Positions 15,851 through 22,963 of a stretch of 64,000 bases of DNA are shown piece by piece (the stretch's first letter is position 1; each line of letters opens with the position of its first letter). The translations under genes and the position numbers were made by a program. Source of the DNA: JBEKYD01 sp049511335. Lineage in GTDB: Bacteria; Acidobacteriota; Terriglobia; Bryobacterales; Bryobacteraceae. The notes beneath the pieces are model-generated. The model had not been told where the DNA came from. It worked only from the letters and a program-made list of their open reading frames with translations, and ran no database searches. The stretch spans positions 1 through 64,000 of the forward strand of contig JBEKYD010000004.1 of the NCBI GenBank assembly GCA_049511335.1. The letters are read 5' to 3'.

Positions 15851-16083
15851 CACAGGCTAAAGCCCAATGCCACATGCTTTTGTGTTTGTGACACACCCGC
15901 ATAAGTCGTAGGGCGGACCCCCTGGTCCGCAGCCGGCCCCCGGCCGGCTCTTCGCCGGTGTCGGAGACTTGGTGCTTGGGGAACGGAGCGGGACGAGGGC
16001 GTCCCGCGCGGACCAGGGGTCCGGCCCTACTAAGGATGCCTTGCCGTCTTGCGAAAAGTATGTGGCCGAGGCTTTAGCCTGTG
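15851..16083. repeat. Dispersed ~230-bp repeat, copy A
   Basis: Bounded by CACAGGCTAAAGCC (15851-15864) and its exact inverse (16070-16083). Inside are hairpins CGGACCCCCTGGTCCG, AGCCGGCCCCCGGCCGGCT and a GGGACGAGGGCGTCCC stem. Copy B at 31158-31514 has the same interior in the same order with scattered changes and one inserted element. No coding frame. It fills the gap between the sulfatase and DUF2252 genes. Confidence 0.85.
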
Positions 16084-16111
16084 GTCTGCCAAGAGGGCAG
16101 AAATAGGTTTT

Positions 16112-17173
16112 TCAGCCTTTCCCGAAATCTTCAAAATCGGCGCGGACCGCGTTCTGCATTTTGCGCGCGGCGGCCAGCAGCCAGCCGCTGCGGCGCCGGT
16201 TCAGATCCGCCAGTAAGACGCGCGGCTTCAATGAGCCCAGGTGAACGTTGGCGGTTTCAAATCCCATGGCGTGCAGCAGGCGGATTTCATCGCGATCCTC
16301 CGGCAGGGACGCGAGTTCGATGCGCGAGCAATCGGGGGCGAGCCGGCGCACGATCCAGCGCTTCTCGAGGCGGACGAACGGATCGCGGCAGCGTACGGCG
16401 CGGTCGATAATTTCCTGGTAGCGAATGGGCGCGCTGCCGCTGCCACGCTCGGCCCAAACACAAGCCGAGGGAGCCAGCGCCTTGGCCTCGCGCGCCACCG
16501 ATCCGCCATGCCATTCGGCCACCGCGACAAAGCGCGCGCGGCCCAGGCTGCCCAGTCCCGCCACGCGGTGCGACACGCGCCAGTGGAGGCCCTTTTCGGG
16601 CATCATGCGGGCTATGCCCTTCATCGCGCCGGCCGGCGGTTCGTCGGTCACTTCCGGCAAGGCGTGGAGCTTCTCCCAATACCTCTCCGGCGCATGCAGC
16701 CGCGCCACGGCCATGCCACGCAGCACCGGGTGATTCTCGGCCAGCACGAAGGCGCGGCCGGCGGCTTCGAGGCCATCCCTGTATCCTTTCAATATCGCGT
16801 CGGCGCCGTCCTTTTCATCGCAGGCCATATTCGCCAGAAGAGCGCTGGCGGCGAGGCGGATCAGATCGTTGGTGTAGGGCATGGGGAAGGCCTCGTCGAA
16901 GTCGTTGATGCCCCAGATCAGGCGGCCTTCGATGTCGCGCCAGGTTCCGAAGTTTTCCACGTGGAGATCGCCCACGGCCAGCACGGAGGGAGCGCGCGCC
17001 GCAATGCCCACCACCTCCGCCCACGTCTGGGCCCAGCGATAGAACGTCGCTCGCAGGAACGGGAAGACGGCCGAGCGCATCTGCTCGTGCTTGAGGGCGA
17101 GGTCGCCGTCGAGAAGCGTCAGGTGGCGCGCGAGCCAGGTCTCGTAACGTTCGGTGGCTTTGGCAATCTTCAT
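16112..17173 (-). CDS. DUF2252 family protein
   Basis: 353 residues. Diagnostic motifs VLAVGDLHVENFGTWRD (about residues 65-81) and WGINDFDEAFPMPYTNDLIRLA are those of DUF2252, whose fold resembles aminoglycoside-phosphotransferase-type kinases; LHVENF and NDFDEA occupy the catalytic-loop and metal positions. No function proven. ATG start. Six bases separate its stop region from nothing on that strand; upstream on the same strand is the SixA-like gene, seven bases away, so they may be co-transcribed. Confidence 0.88.
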   Translation of the reverse strand: MKIAKATERYETWLARHLTLLDGDLALKHEQMRSAVFPFLRATFYRWAQTWAEVVGIAARAPSVLAVGDLHVENFGTWRDIEGRLIWGINDFDEAFPMPYTNDLIRLAASALLANMACDEKDGADAILKGYRDGLEAAGRAFVLAENHPVLRGMAVARLHAPERYWEKLHALPEVTDEPPAGAMKGIARMMPEKGLHWRVSHRVAGLGSLGRARFVAVAEWHGGSVAREAKALAPSACVWAERGSGSAPIRYQEIIDRAVRCRDPFVRLEKRWIVRRLAPDCSRIELASLPEDRDEIRLLHAMGFETANVHLGSLKPRVLLADLNRRRSGWLLAAARKMQNAVRADFEDFGKG

Positions 17174-17179
17174 ATAGCC

Positions 17180-17677
17180 CTAATCTCCGCATAGGGCTGG
17201 GGTCAACATCCACTTAAGCATGCCATTCGGCTGCGCGCCCAAATCCTTGAAGTCGATGCGCACCAGTGCGGCCTTCTTCATATCCACGGCCAGGGCGGGG
17301 GAACGAAGGAGGAATGCCGTCATCGAGCTCATCAGCGGTTCGTGGCTCGAGAGCAGGATGGATTCTTCGCCGCGGCGCTGGCGGATTTCATTCCAGGCGT
17401 CGTGCGGCGAGGCCATCGGTTCGAGCGTTGCGGTCTGAACCACTTTGCCTTGATAACCTAACGCCTGCGCCGCGATGGCCGCGGTCTCCAGAGCTCGGCG
17501 ATAGGGGCTCGAAAGGATCAGGGTAGGAGCGACGCCGGCTGCTCGCGCGCGCTTCAGCACGCGGCGCAACTTTTCCTTGCCCTCATCAGTGAGCGCCCGT
17601 TCCGGATCGGACTGACCCGGCCGGGCGTCTTCGGCAATGGCATGACGAAGCAGGTAAATCGAAACGAAAACGGCCAT
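17180..17677 (-). CDS. sixA: SixA-type phosphohistidine phosphatase
   Basis: 165 residues, histidine phosphatase superfamily. The catalytic IYLLRHAIAED (RHA at residues 10-12) and second histidine in LLSSHEPLMSS match SixA, which removes phosphate from phosphohistidines such as those of phosphotransfer proteins. ALTDEGKEKLRRV and SSPYRRALETA are also typical. The ATG at 17677 gives the family length; the open frame continues upstream as a shadow. It precedes DUF2252 by seven bases. Confidence 0.88.
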   Translation of the reverse strand: MAVFVSIYLLRHAIAEDARPGQSDPERALTDEGKEKLRRVLKRARAAGVAPTLILSSPYRRALETAAIAAQALGYQGKVVQTATLEPMASPHDAWNEIRQRRGEESILLSSHEPLMSSMTAFLLRSPALAVDMKKAALVRIDFKDLGAQPNGMLKWMLTPALCGD

Positions 17678-17709
17678 CGAAACCAGTGTATGACGCGGAC
17701 GGGCAGCTT

Positions 17710-18249
17710 TCAGGATTGTTTGACCCATTTCCCCGCCGCCCGGAGAGCCGCTTCCACGGTCGCCAGCGGCAGCGCAAGGGAAAGCGGAGCGTCCAGTAGC
17801 GAGAGTGCGCCGTAGCTCGCATACCAGGCCGCGACGCTCGCGCTCTTCGCGTCGATGAGCATCGCGACGCCTCCCACTTCCGCGGACGCCAACAGGCATC
17901 GTTTGCCCGCCGACAGCAGAAGCTGCCCGCCGAGACCTTGCCCTTGCGCCTTGAGATCGACGGCCAAACGCGCCAACCGGAATGCGGGCACGTCGTGACG
18001 GGCCAGGCCGCGGCGGATAGACTCCGGCGTGCGTGCGAAAGCAATCGAAGCTGGGCTCAGGCTATAGTAGCCGAGTATCGTTTTGTTGTCGGCATCGTCG
18101 ATCGCGAGGAAGGTCTTTGCGCCGCCCATCTGGTGGTTCTGGCGGGCATAGCGCCGCAGAAACTCATTCAGCGCCTCTTCGCCGCAATCGAAGGCCTCCC
18201 GATCATGCCCTTTGCCGATGGGTTCCTCGTGCCAGGCCTTCCGGCTCAT
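17710..18249 (-). CDS. GNAT acetyltransferase toxin (TacT-like)
   Basis: 179 residues. GNAT fold with the acetyl-CoA loop LKAQGQGLGGQLL (Q-x-x-G-x-G) at about residues 98-110, preceded by RLARLAVDL, and the TacT-type N-terminus HDREAFDCGEEALNEFLRRYARQNH. Family members acetylate charged tRNAs and block translation. Its ATG overlaps the stop of the DUF1778 gene by four bases, the standard antitoxin-toxin layout. An intact toxin is likely. Confidence 0.9.
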   Translation of the reverse strand: MSRKAWHEEPIGKGHDREAFDCGEEALNEFLRRYARQNHQMGGAKTFLAIDDADNKTILGYYSLSPASIAFARTPESIRRGLARHDVPAFRLARLAVDLKAQGQGLGGQLLLSAGKRCLLASAEVGGVAMLIDAKSASVAAWYASYGALSLLDAPLSLALPLATVEAALRAAGKWVKQS

Positions 18250-18524
18250 TTTCGGTTCGGCAGCGCCCTTGCCGCGGCTAACAGTTTCGCGTTCGGCTTG
18301 GGCGGGTTCTCGAGCAGAGCCAAAACGCGCCGGCTGTCCCGCTCGGAAAGGTCTAGACGTTCCGCTTCCCGGATCACCGCCCTGGCGGCGCTCAAGCTAC
18401 ATTGCCGGACGAAATCCGTCAAATCGGTGCGCCGCAGCGCCGCCGCCCGGAGAAGGATTGCCTTTTCCTCGGCCGGAATCCGCAGCGACATCCGGCTATT
18501 GTCCTCAACCGCGGGTCTCGGCAT
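18246..18524 (-). CDS. DUF1778 antitoxin (TacA-like)
   Basis: 92 residues. An N-terminal ribbon-helix-helix (RMSLRIPAEEKAILLRAAAL, about residues 11-30) for DNA binding and dimerisation, then FVRQCSLSAARAVIREAERLDLSERD and a C-terminal tail (LLENPPKPNAKLLAA) that wraps the GNAT toxin. Overlaps the toxin gene by four bases. Expected to repress its own promoter with the toxin. Confidence 0.9.
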   Translation of the reverse strand: MPRPAVEDNSRMSLRIPAEEKAILLRAAALRRTDLTDFVRQCSLSAARAVIREAERLDLSERDSRRVLALLENPPKPNAKLLAAARALPNRK

Positions 18525-18543
18525 ATCGTTGCCTCTTTCTCCT

Positions 18544-18565
18544 GTACATATTCAAATAGTACATG
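18544..18565. promoter_or_regulatory. Candidate operator of the GNAT/DUF1778 module
   Basis: Just upstream of the antitoxin start, GTACAT occurs twice, 16 bases apart (around 18544 and 18560), within an AT-rich stretch with a partial GTAC...GTAC dyad; a further GTAC lies near 18591. Ribbon-helix-helix antitoxins often bind such short repeats. Motif and place only. Confidence 0.3.
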
Positions 18566-18646
18566 CTCCGATTTGCAAACGTCAATCTGTACGTCTTGAT
18601 TGCGCACAGTTTGGATCTCCCAGGCGCACGATCTTGGCGGCCCACC

Positions 18647-20413
18647 TCACTGGTGAACTGCCGTAAAGAGGGTCTGCACGCCCGGAACGCCGCCCAGGGT
18701 GAACGTGAGCGGGACAAGGTCGCTGTCAGGCACGGGGGGCACTACGACGTTGAACTGATAGAGCCCAACCAATCCGGGCGCCAAGCCCTGGTAATGGAGG
18801 CTTGCGGCTGCCTGGCCGAAAAGAATCTGCAATGGTGACGAGAGCTGATTTTGAGCGGGCACGATCTGGCCGGCGGGAACGTTGGGCATTACCGGGCCGA
18901 ATCCGACGCCGTACATCGTGATCGTCTCGCCCGGTTTTGCGGGTCTCGATGCCAGCCCCGGGATGGCGCCCGCCGGAAGAACGTAAGTCGCGGCGTCGGA
19001 GAGCAGTGCCACCACATACTGTTTCCCGCCGATCTGGAACGAGGGGGGCGCCAATAATCCCGGCTCGGCTGGATTTACGGCAACGCTTACGGGAGCGCTG
19101 GTTCCATTGGCGTAGGTGACGGTAAGCTCGAGCGCGCCTCCGGTAGCGATGTTGGATGGCAATTGAGCATTCACCTGGGTTGGGGAAATGTAATCGACAA
19201 AGGCCGCTTGTCCTCCGATGGTGACGAAAACGCCATCGAGCGAAGTGGGGGCGTTGTTGCCGCTGAAATCCGCGCCAATCCAAGCGCGCGAATCGGGCGC
19301 GAGGCCCGATCCATAGATCTCGACCCACGACCCCGGCGCGACGCTGGAGAAACCGCCGAAGCCCGACGCGCTGACCGCTCCGCTCACGGAAGGGGCCGGA
19401 AGTGGGCCACCATTCCAGGTCCAGGTGTCGGCGAGGATGACCGAGTTGGGATCGGCCCCGGCCGCGCCCCCGAACAATACCGCGAAATCGTGAGCGGCGT
19501 CGTACGCCATGGCGTGGCTGTCTCGCGTCGAAGGGCTGGTTTGCGGAGAGTGCTGAGTCCAGCGGGAACCATCCCACACCCACGTGTCGTTCAGATCCGA
19601 GAAAATCACGGTGATTCCGTTGAAGGCGTATACGCCGCCTCCAAACAGGACAGCTTCGCTGTGGGCGGAATCGTATCCCATGGCCGGGCTCTCTCGCGCC
19701 GAAGGGCTGGTTTGCGGAGATGGCTTTGTCCAGTTGGACCCATCCCAGAGCCACGTGTCGTTGAGGAGGGCGCCATTGTTGTTTCCCCCGAACAGGACAA
19801 CTCGAGCATGGGCGGAATCGTATGCCATGGCGCCGAAGCTTCGCCCTGGCGGGCTCAACTGCGGAGATTCCTGGGTCCAGTTCGTGCCGTCCCAGACCCA
19901 GGTATCCGCGAACTGGATGGCGCTAGTTCCGGCAAACAGGACGACCTGACCGTGCCCGGAGTCGAAAGCCATGGCATGTGCGAAACGAGCGGGTGGGCTC
20001 GATTGCGGAAATTTCTGTGTCCAGTTGGAGCCGTCCCACACCCAGGTGTCACTGAAGTAGCCGGGGCCGAGGAGGCTGGCTTCGCCGTTTCCGCCGAACA
20101 GGACCACCTGGCCGTGGACGGAATCGTATGCCATGGCGTGAGCTTCCCGCGCCGGAGGGCTGTTTTGCGGAAACTTCTGCGTCCAGTTGGCCCCGTCCCA
20201 CACCCACGTGTCGTTATACAGGCCGTTGTTGGCGTTTTCTCCGCCGAACAAGACCACCTGGCCGTGGGCGGAATCGTATGCCATGGCATGAGCGAAACGA
20301 GAAGGCGGGCTGGCTGGCGGAGACTGCCTGGCCCAGCCGGCGTTCTGGGCCGCCATAGCCGGTGCAAGAAGCAACGCCAGGGCCGCAAGGGCCGGCCACT
20401 TTGGTATTCTCAA
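18647..20413 (-). CDS. Secreted kelch-like repeat protein with Solibacter-type C-terminal domain
   Basis: 588 residues from a TTG at 20413, preceded by GAGGA; this start places a signal peptide (RIPKWPALAALALLLAPAMAAQ) at the N-terminus. Six kelch-like repeats follow, each with HAMAYDSAHGQVVLFGG and DTWVWDGxNWTQ, enough for a six-bladed propeller. The C-terminal ~220 residues (SVAPGSWVEIYGSGLAP, PTQVNAQLP, GVGFGPVMP) match the TIGR03437 domain abundant in Solibacter. The longer open frame to 20611 overlaps the VOC gene and is rejected. Probably extracellular or cell-surface; ligand unknown. Confidence 0.85.
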   Translation of the reverse strand: MRIPKWPALAALALLLAPAMAAQNAGWARQSPPASPPSRFAHAMAYDSAHGQVVLFGGENANNGLYNDTWVWDGANWTQKFPQNSPPAREAHAMAYDSVHGQVVLFGGNGEASLLGPGYFSDTWVWDGSNWTQKFPQSSPPARFAHAMAFDSGHGQVVLFAGTSAIQFADTWVWDGTNWTQESPQLSPPGRSFGAMAYDSAHARVVLFGGNNNGALLNDTWLWDGSNWTKPSPQTSPSARESPAMGYDSAHSEAVLFGGGVYAFNGITVIFSDLNDTWVWDGSRWTQHSPQTSPSTRDSHAMAYDAAHDFAVLFGGAAGADPNSVILADTWTWNGGPLPAPSVSGAVSASGFGGFSSVAPGSWVEIYGSGLAPDSRAWIGADFSGNNAPTSLDGVFVTIGGQAAFVDYISPTQVNAQLPSNIATGGALELTVTYANGTSAPVSVAVNPAEPGLLAPPSFQIGGKQYVVALLSDAATYVLPAGAIPGLASRPAKPGETITMYGVGFGPVMPNVPAGQIVPAQNQLSSPLQILFGQAAASLHYQGLAPGLVGLYQFNVVVPPVPDSDLVPLTFTLGGVPGVQTLFTAVHQ

Positions 20414-20579
20414 GGGTCGATGTCCTCGGAATTGCTGGTAGCTGAACTGCGAACGGCTTTCGCCATCAGTGTATGACGCGGCGGAAGGCTTTCCGGTTGT
20501 GGTTGTTTGGCGTCGGGCGAGGTAAGCCGTGTTACCACGGCGAATGTAGCGCAATAAAGCAAGACGAACGGTGGTTTCT

Positions 20580-21050
20580 ATGAATGCTCTGCCAAACTTT
20601 CCGCGCATCACGCCGTTTCTTTGGTTCGACTCGAACGCCGAAGAGGCGGTCGAGTTCTATTTGAGCGTGTTTCAAAACTCGCGGCGGCTTGACGAGCTGC
20701 GCAATACCCACGAACGCCAAGGGCCGAAGGGCGGCATTCTCACCATTGCCTTCGAGCTCGATGGCCAGAAGTTTACGGCGCTCAACGGCGGCCCGGCGCA
20801 TCAATTCACCGAAGCAATTTCATTCGTGGTGCGATGCGACACGCAGCGGGAAGTGGACCACTACTGGTCGAAGCTTTCGGCCGGCGGCAAGGAGATTCAA
20901 TGCGGCTGGCTGAAGGACAAGTTCGGTGTTTGCTGGCAAATTGTGCCCGCGCGCCTGCCCGACCTCATCCAGCACCCGAAGGCGATGCAAGCGATGCTGC
21001 AGATGAAGAAGCTCGACATTGCGGAGCTGGAACGCGCGGCGGAGTCGTGA
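20580..21050 (+). CDS. VOC (PhnB-like) family protein
   Basis: 156 residues of the vicinal-oxygen-chelate superfamily, PhnB / 3-dmu-9_3-mt type: ITPFLWFDSNAEEAVEFY at the N-terminus, GGILTIAFELDGQKFTALNGG, then CGWLKDKFGVCWQIVPARL near the C-terminus with the conserved D-x-x-G-x-x-W-Q-I. No activity is established for most members. The GTG at 20571 could add three residues. Divergent from the kelch gene. Confidence 0.9.
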   Translation: MNALPNFPRITPFLWFDSNAEEAVEFYLSVFQNSRRLDELRNTHERQGPKGGILTIAFELDGQKFTALNGGPAHQFTEAISFVVRCDTQREVDHYWSKLSAGGKEIQCGWLKDKFGVCWQIVPARLPDLIQHPKAMQAMLQMKKLDIAELERAAES

Positions 21051-21160
21051 GTAGTCCATAAGGAGCGTACCCGACCAGATCCGGCGACCGCTCGGTTGAC
21101 AGTCGCGGCTCCGACTCGCGGGTCTCGTGGAGGTTCGAGGATGACGGGACGGGACTGAAG

Positions 21161-22963
21161 CTAATGAAGCTCGACAGGGTTGCTTACCGCGGTCATCTTG
21201 CCCGTGAGGGTCTCCTGGATCAGGACTCGGAGGTTATAGGCGCCGGGCGGGGCGTGGAGCGAGAGGGAGACGGTGAGACCCGTGGCCGAAAGCGCTTCGA
21301 AGCCGGGGGCTTTCAGGGCCAGGTCGGCTACCGCCTGCCGGCCGACGACGAAATTACCGGCGCCATCGAGCAGCGCCGCGATCACGGTCAGCTTTTGGGT
21401 ACGGCGGTCTTTTTTTCTCTCGAAATTCAGCCGGCTGACGTCGATCCAGGCCTTGGCGACGACCCTGGGGCCGGTATCGGAAGTGCCGGGCTCGGCGGTG
21501 ATGCGGGCGGCAATGCCGGAAGGCGAATCGGTACTCATCAAGAGGCGATCGCGGTCCGGCGGGCGCGACTGGCCGACGGCGGGCGCCTCCTTGGCGGGGG
21601 CGTCTCTAGGGGGCGCGTAGTAGCCGATGCGCGCTTCCACGGTGTCATGGCGGCCGCCGGTGAGCCGGACTTTCAATGGATGATACTTGCCGTCCTGGAC
21701 CACGTCATTGGGAGCGAAACCGAGCACGTACATGACCTCGGGGAGGGCGCCGAGGCGGCGCAACCCGAGGGCCAGATCGTTATTGTTGTGGAAGAACTGG
21801 CCGCCGGTCGATGAGGCCAGCATCGCCAATGGATCGTCCTTGGCATCCTGGACGCGGCTCTGCACCCGAATTTCGGCGACTTGCACGCCGCGGCCCTGCA
21901 TTAACGGTGACGGTGACGGTCTGCTGGCATCGCCGCTCGGAATCATGGCGTGGAGTCCCATCGGTTGCGCGGCGCTGACGATCACGCCGGCGTGGAGCGC
22001 CGCCGTGCTGAGCGCCTGCAGCTCTCGCTCCTGGCCTTCGGCAAGGAATCCGGCGGAAGTTAGCAGCACCAACCGCTCGCCCGGCATTTTGCCCACCGCA
22101 CTCACAACCGAAGCAATCGCGCGCATTGTGGCGGCGGTGTTGGCGCCGGCGTTTTCCCAGATGGCTTCGGCCATCGCCTCCACGGCCCGCACCGCCGCCT
22201 GGTGGTCGTTGATATGCTGACACTGGTCAAACTGCGCCGCCTTGGCGTTCAGCAGATCGTTGTCCAGATGGTTGGCGATCAGGTAGGCTTCGTATGCCTG
22301 GATGACGAGGCACTGGTGAAGCTCGTCGGAATATCTCGCGTGGGGCTCGACCGCTTCGATGGCCCGGCGGAGCTCCGGCACGTCGTTGGTGAATTCGACG
22401 GTTTGGGCCAAGGCCGTAGTGAAGATCGCCACCAGATCGCCGGGCGCGAGAGCTTCGGAGACGAACTTTTTCGCGGCAGTTTTGCCGTAGACCAGGCTGG
22501 CAAAGTCGGTATTCAGATCGTCCAGCACGAGCGCGATATAACGTCTCCGCGATTCGGAGTTCGGCTGGGGGGCGACAGCCGGCGAAGACGCGTTTCCCGG
22601 GGCGGCGCTCGGAGCGGCTTCGAACGCGCCGGCGCGCGGGAAGGTCTCGACGGAAAAGGCGGAAATCTCCCGCTTCTTCCCCGCGTCGAAAATTTCGAAA
22701 TCCTCGCGTTTGAGACCGGGGATTGCGACTCCCTTGGAGTCGCGAACCACGGCCGGGACTTCCACCAGTTCCACCTGGGTGCGGATAACGGCAGGCGAGG
22801 GCGACGGCGAATATGGGCTGGCGTGCAACCTCATCTCACCGGCGCCGATCGGCGTTTGAGCGGAGAGGGCCGCGGCGAGGGAGAGTAGAGGAATGACGCT
22901 AGCGACGAATCGCCACGCTTGGTAGAAGGTTACGAACATCGGACCATCGTTATTGTATGTCAT
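21161..22963 (-). CDS. VWFA-related acidobacterial protein
   Basis: 600 residues, exported (signal segment AWRFVASVIPLLSLAAALSAQ). The family lead VELVEVPAVVRDSKGVAIPGLKREDFEIFD and the VWA-like core RYIALVLDDLNTDF...FVSEALAPGDLVAIFTT identify the TIGR03436-type domain restricted largely to Acidobacteria; the usual D-x-S-x-S metal site is replaced by DDLNTD. Function unknown. The ATG overlaps the permease stop (ATGA), so it is the last gene of a four-gene overlapping run. ATG at 22939 (MFVTF) is an alternative start. Confidence 0.88.
   Translation of the reverse strand: MTYNNDGPMFVTFYQAWRFVASVIPLLSLAAALSAQTPIGAGEMRLHASPYSPSPSPAVIRTQVELVEVPAVVRDSKGVAIPGLKREDFEIFDAGKKREISAFSVETFPRAGAFEAAPSAAPGNASSPAVAPQPNSESRRRYIALVLDDLNTDFASLVYGKTAAKKFVSEALAPGDLVAIFTTALAQTVEFTNDVPELRRAIEAVEPHARYSDELHQCLVIQAYEAYLIANHLDNDLLNAKAAQFDQCQHINDHQAAVRAVEAMAEAIWENAGANTAATMRAIASVVSAVGKMPGERLVLLTSAGFLAEGQERELQALSTAALHAGVIVSAAQPMGLHAMIPSGDASRPSPSPLMQGRGVQVAEIRVQSRVQDAKDDPLAMLASSTGGQFFHNNNDLALGLRRLGALPEVMYVLGFAPNDVVQDGKYHPLKVRLTGGRHDTVEARIGYYAPPRDAPAKEAPAVGQSRPPDRDRLLMSTDSPSGIAARITAEPGTSDTGPRVVAKAWIDVSRLNFERKKDRRTQKLTVIAALLDGAGNFVVGRQAVADLALKAPGFEALSATGLTVSLSLHAPPGAYNLRVLIQETLTGKMTAVSNPVELH

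Noticed and set aside
17684..20481. 15-base match CAGTGTATGACGCGG at 17684 and 20467
   Set aside because: Shared only over 15 bases with no common flank; may be chance or a trace of an old rearrangement.
20414..20611. N-terminal extension of the kelch protein
   Set aside because: Would overlap the VOC gene start, has no homologous-looking content, and hides the signal peptide that begins at TTG 20413.
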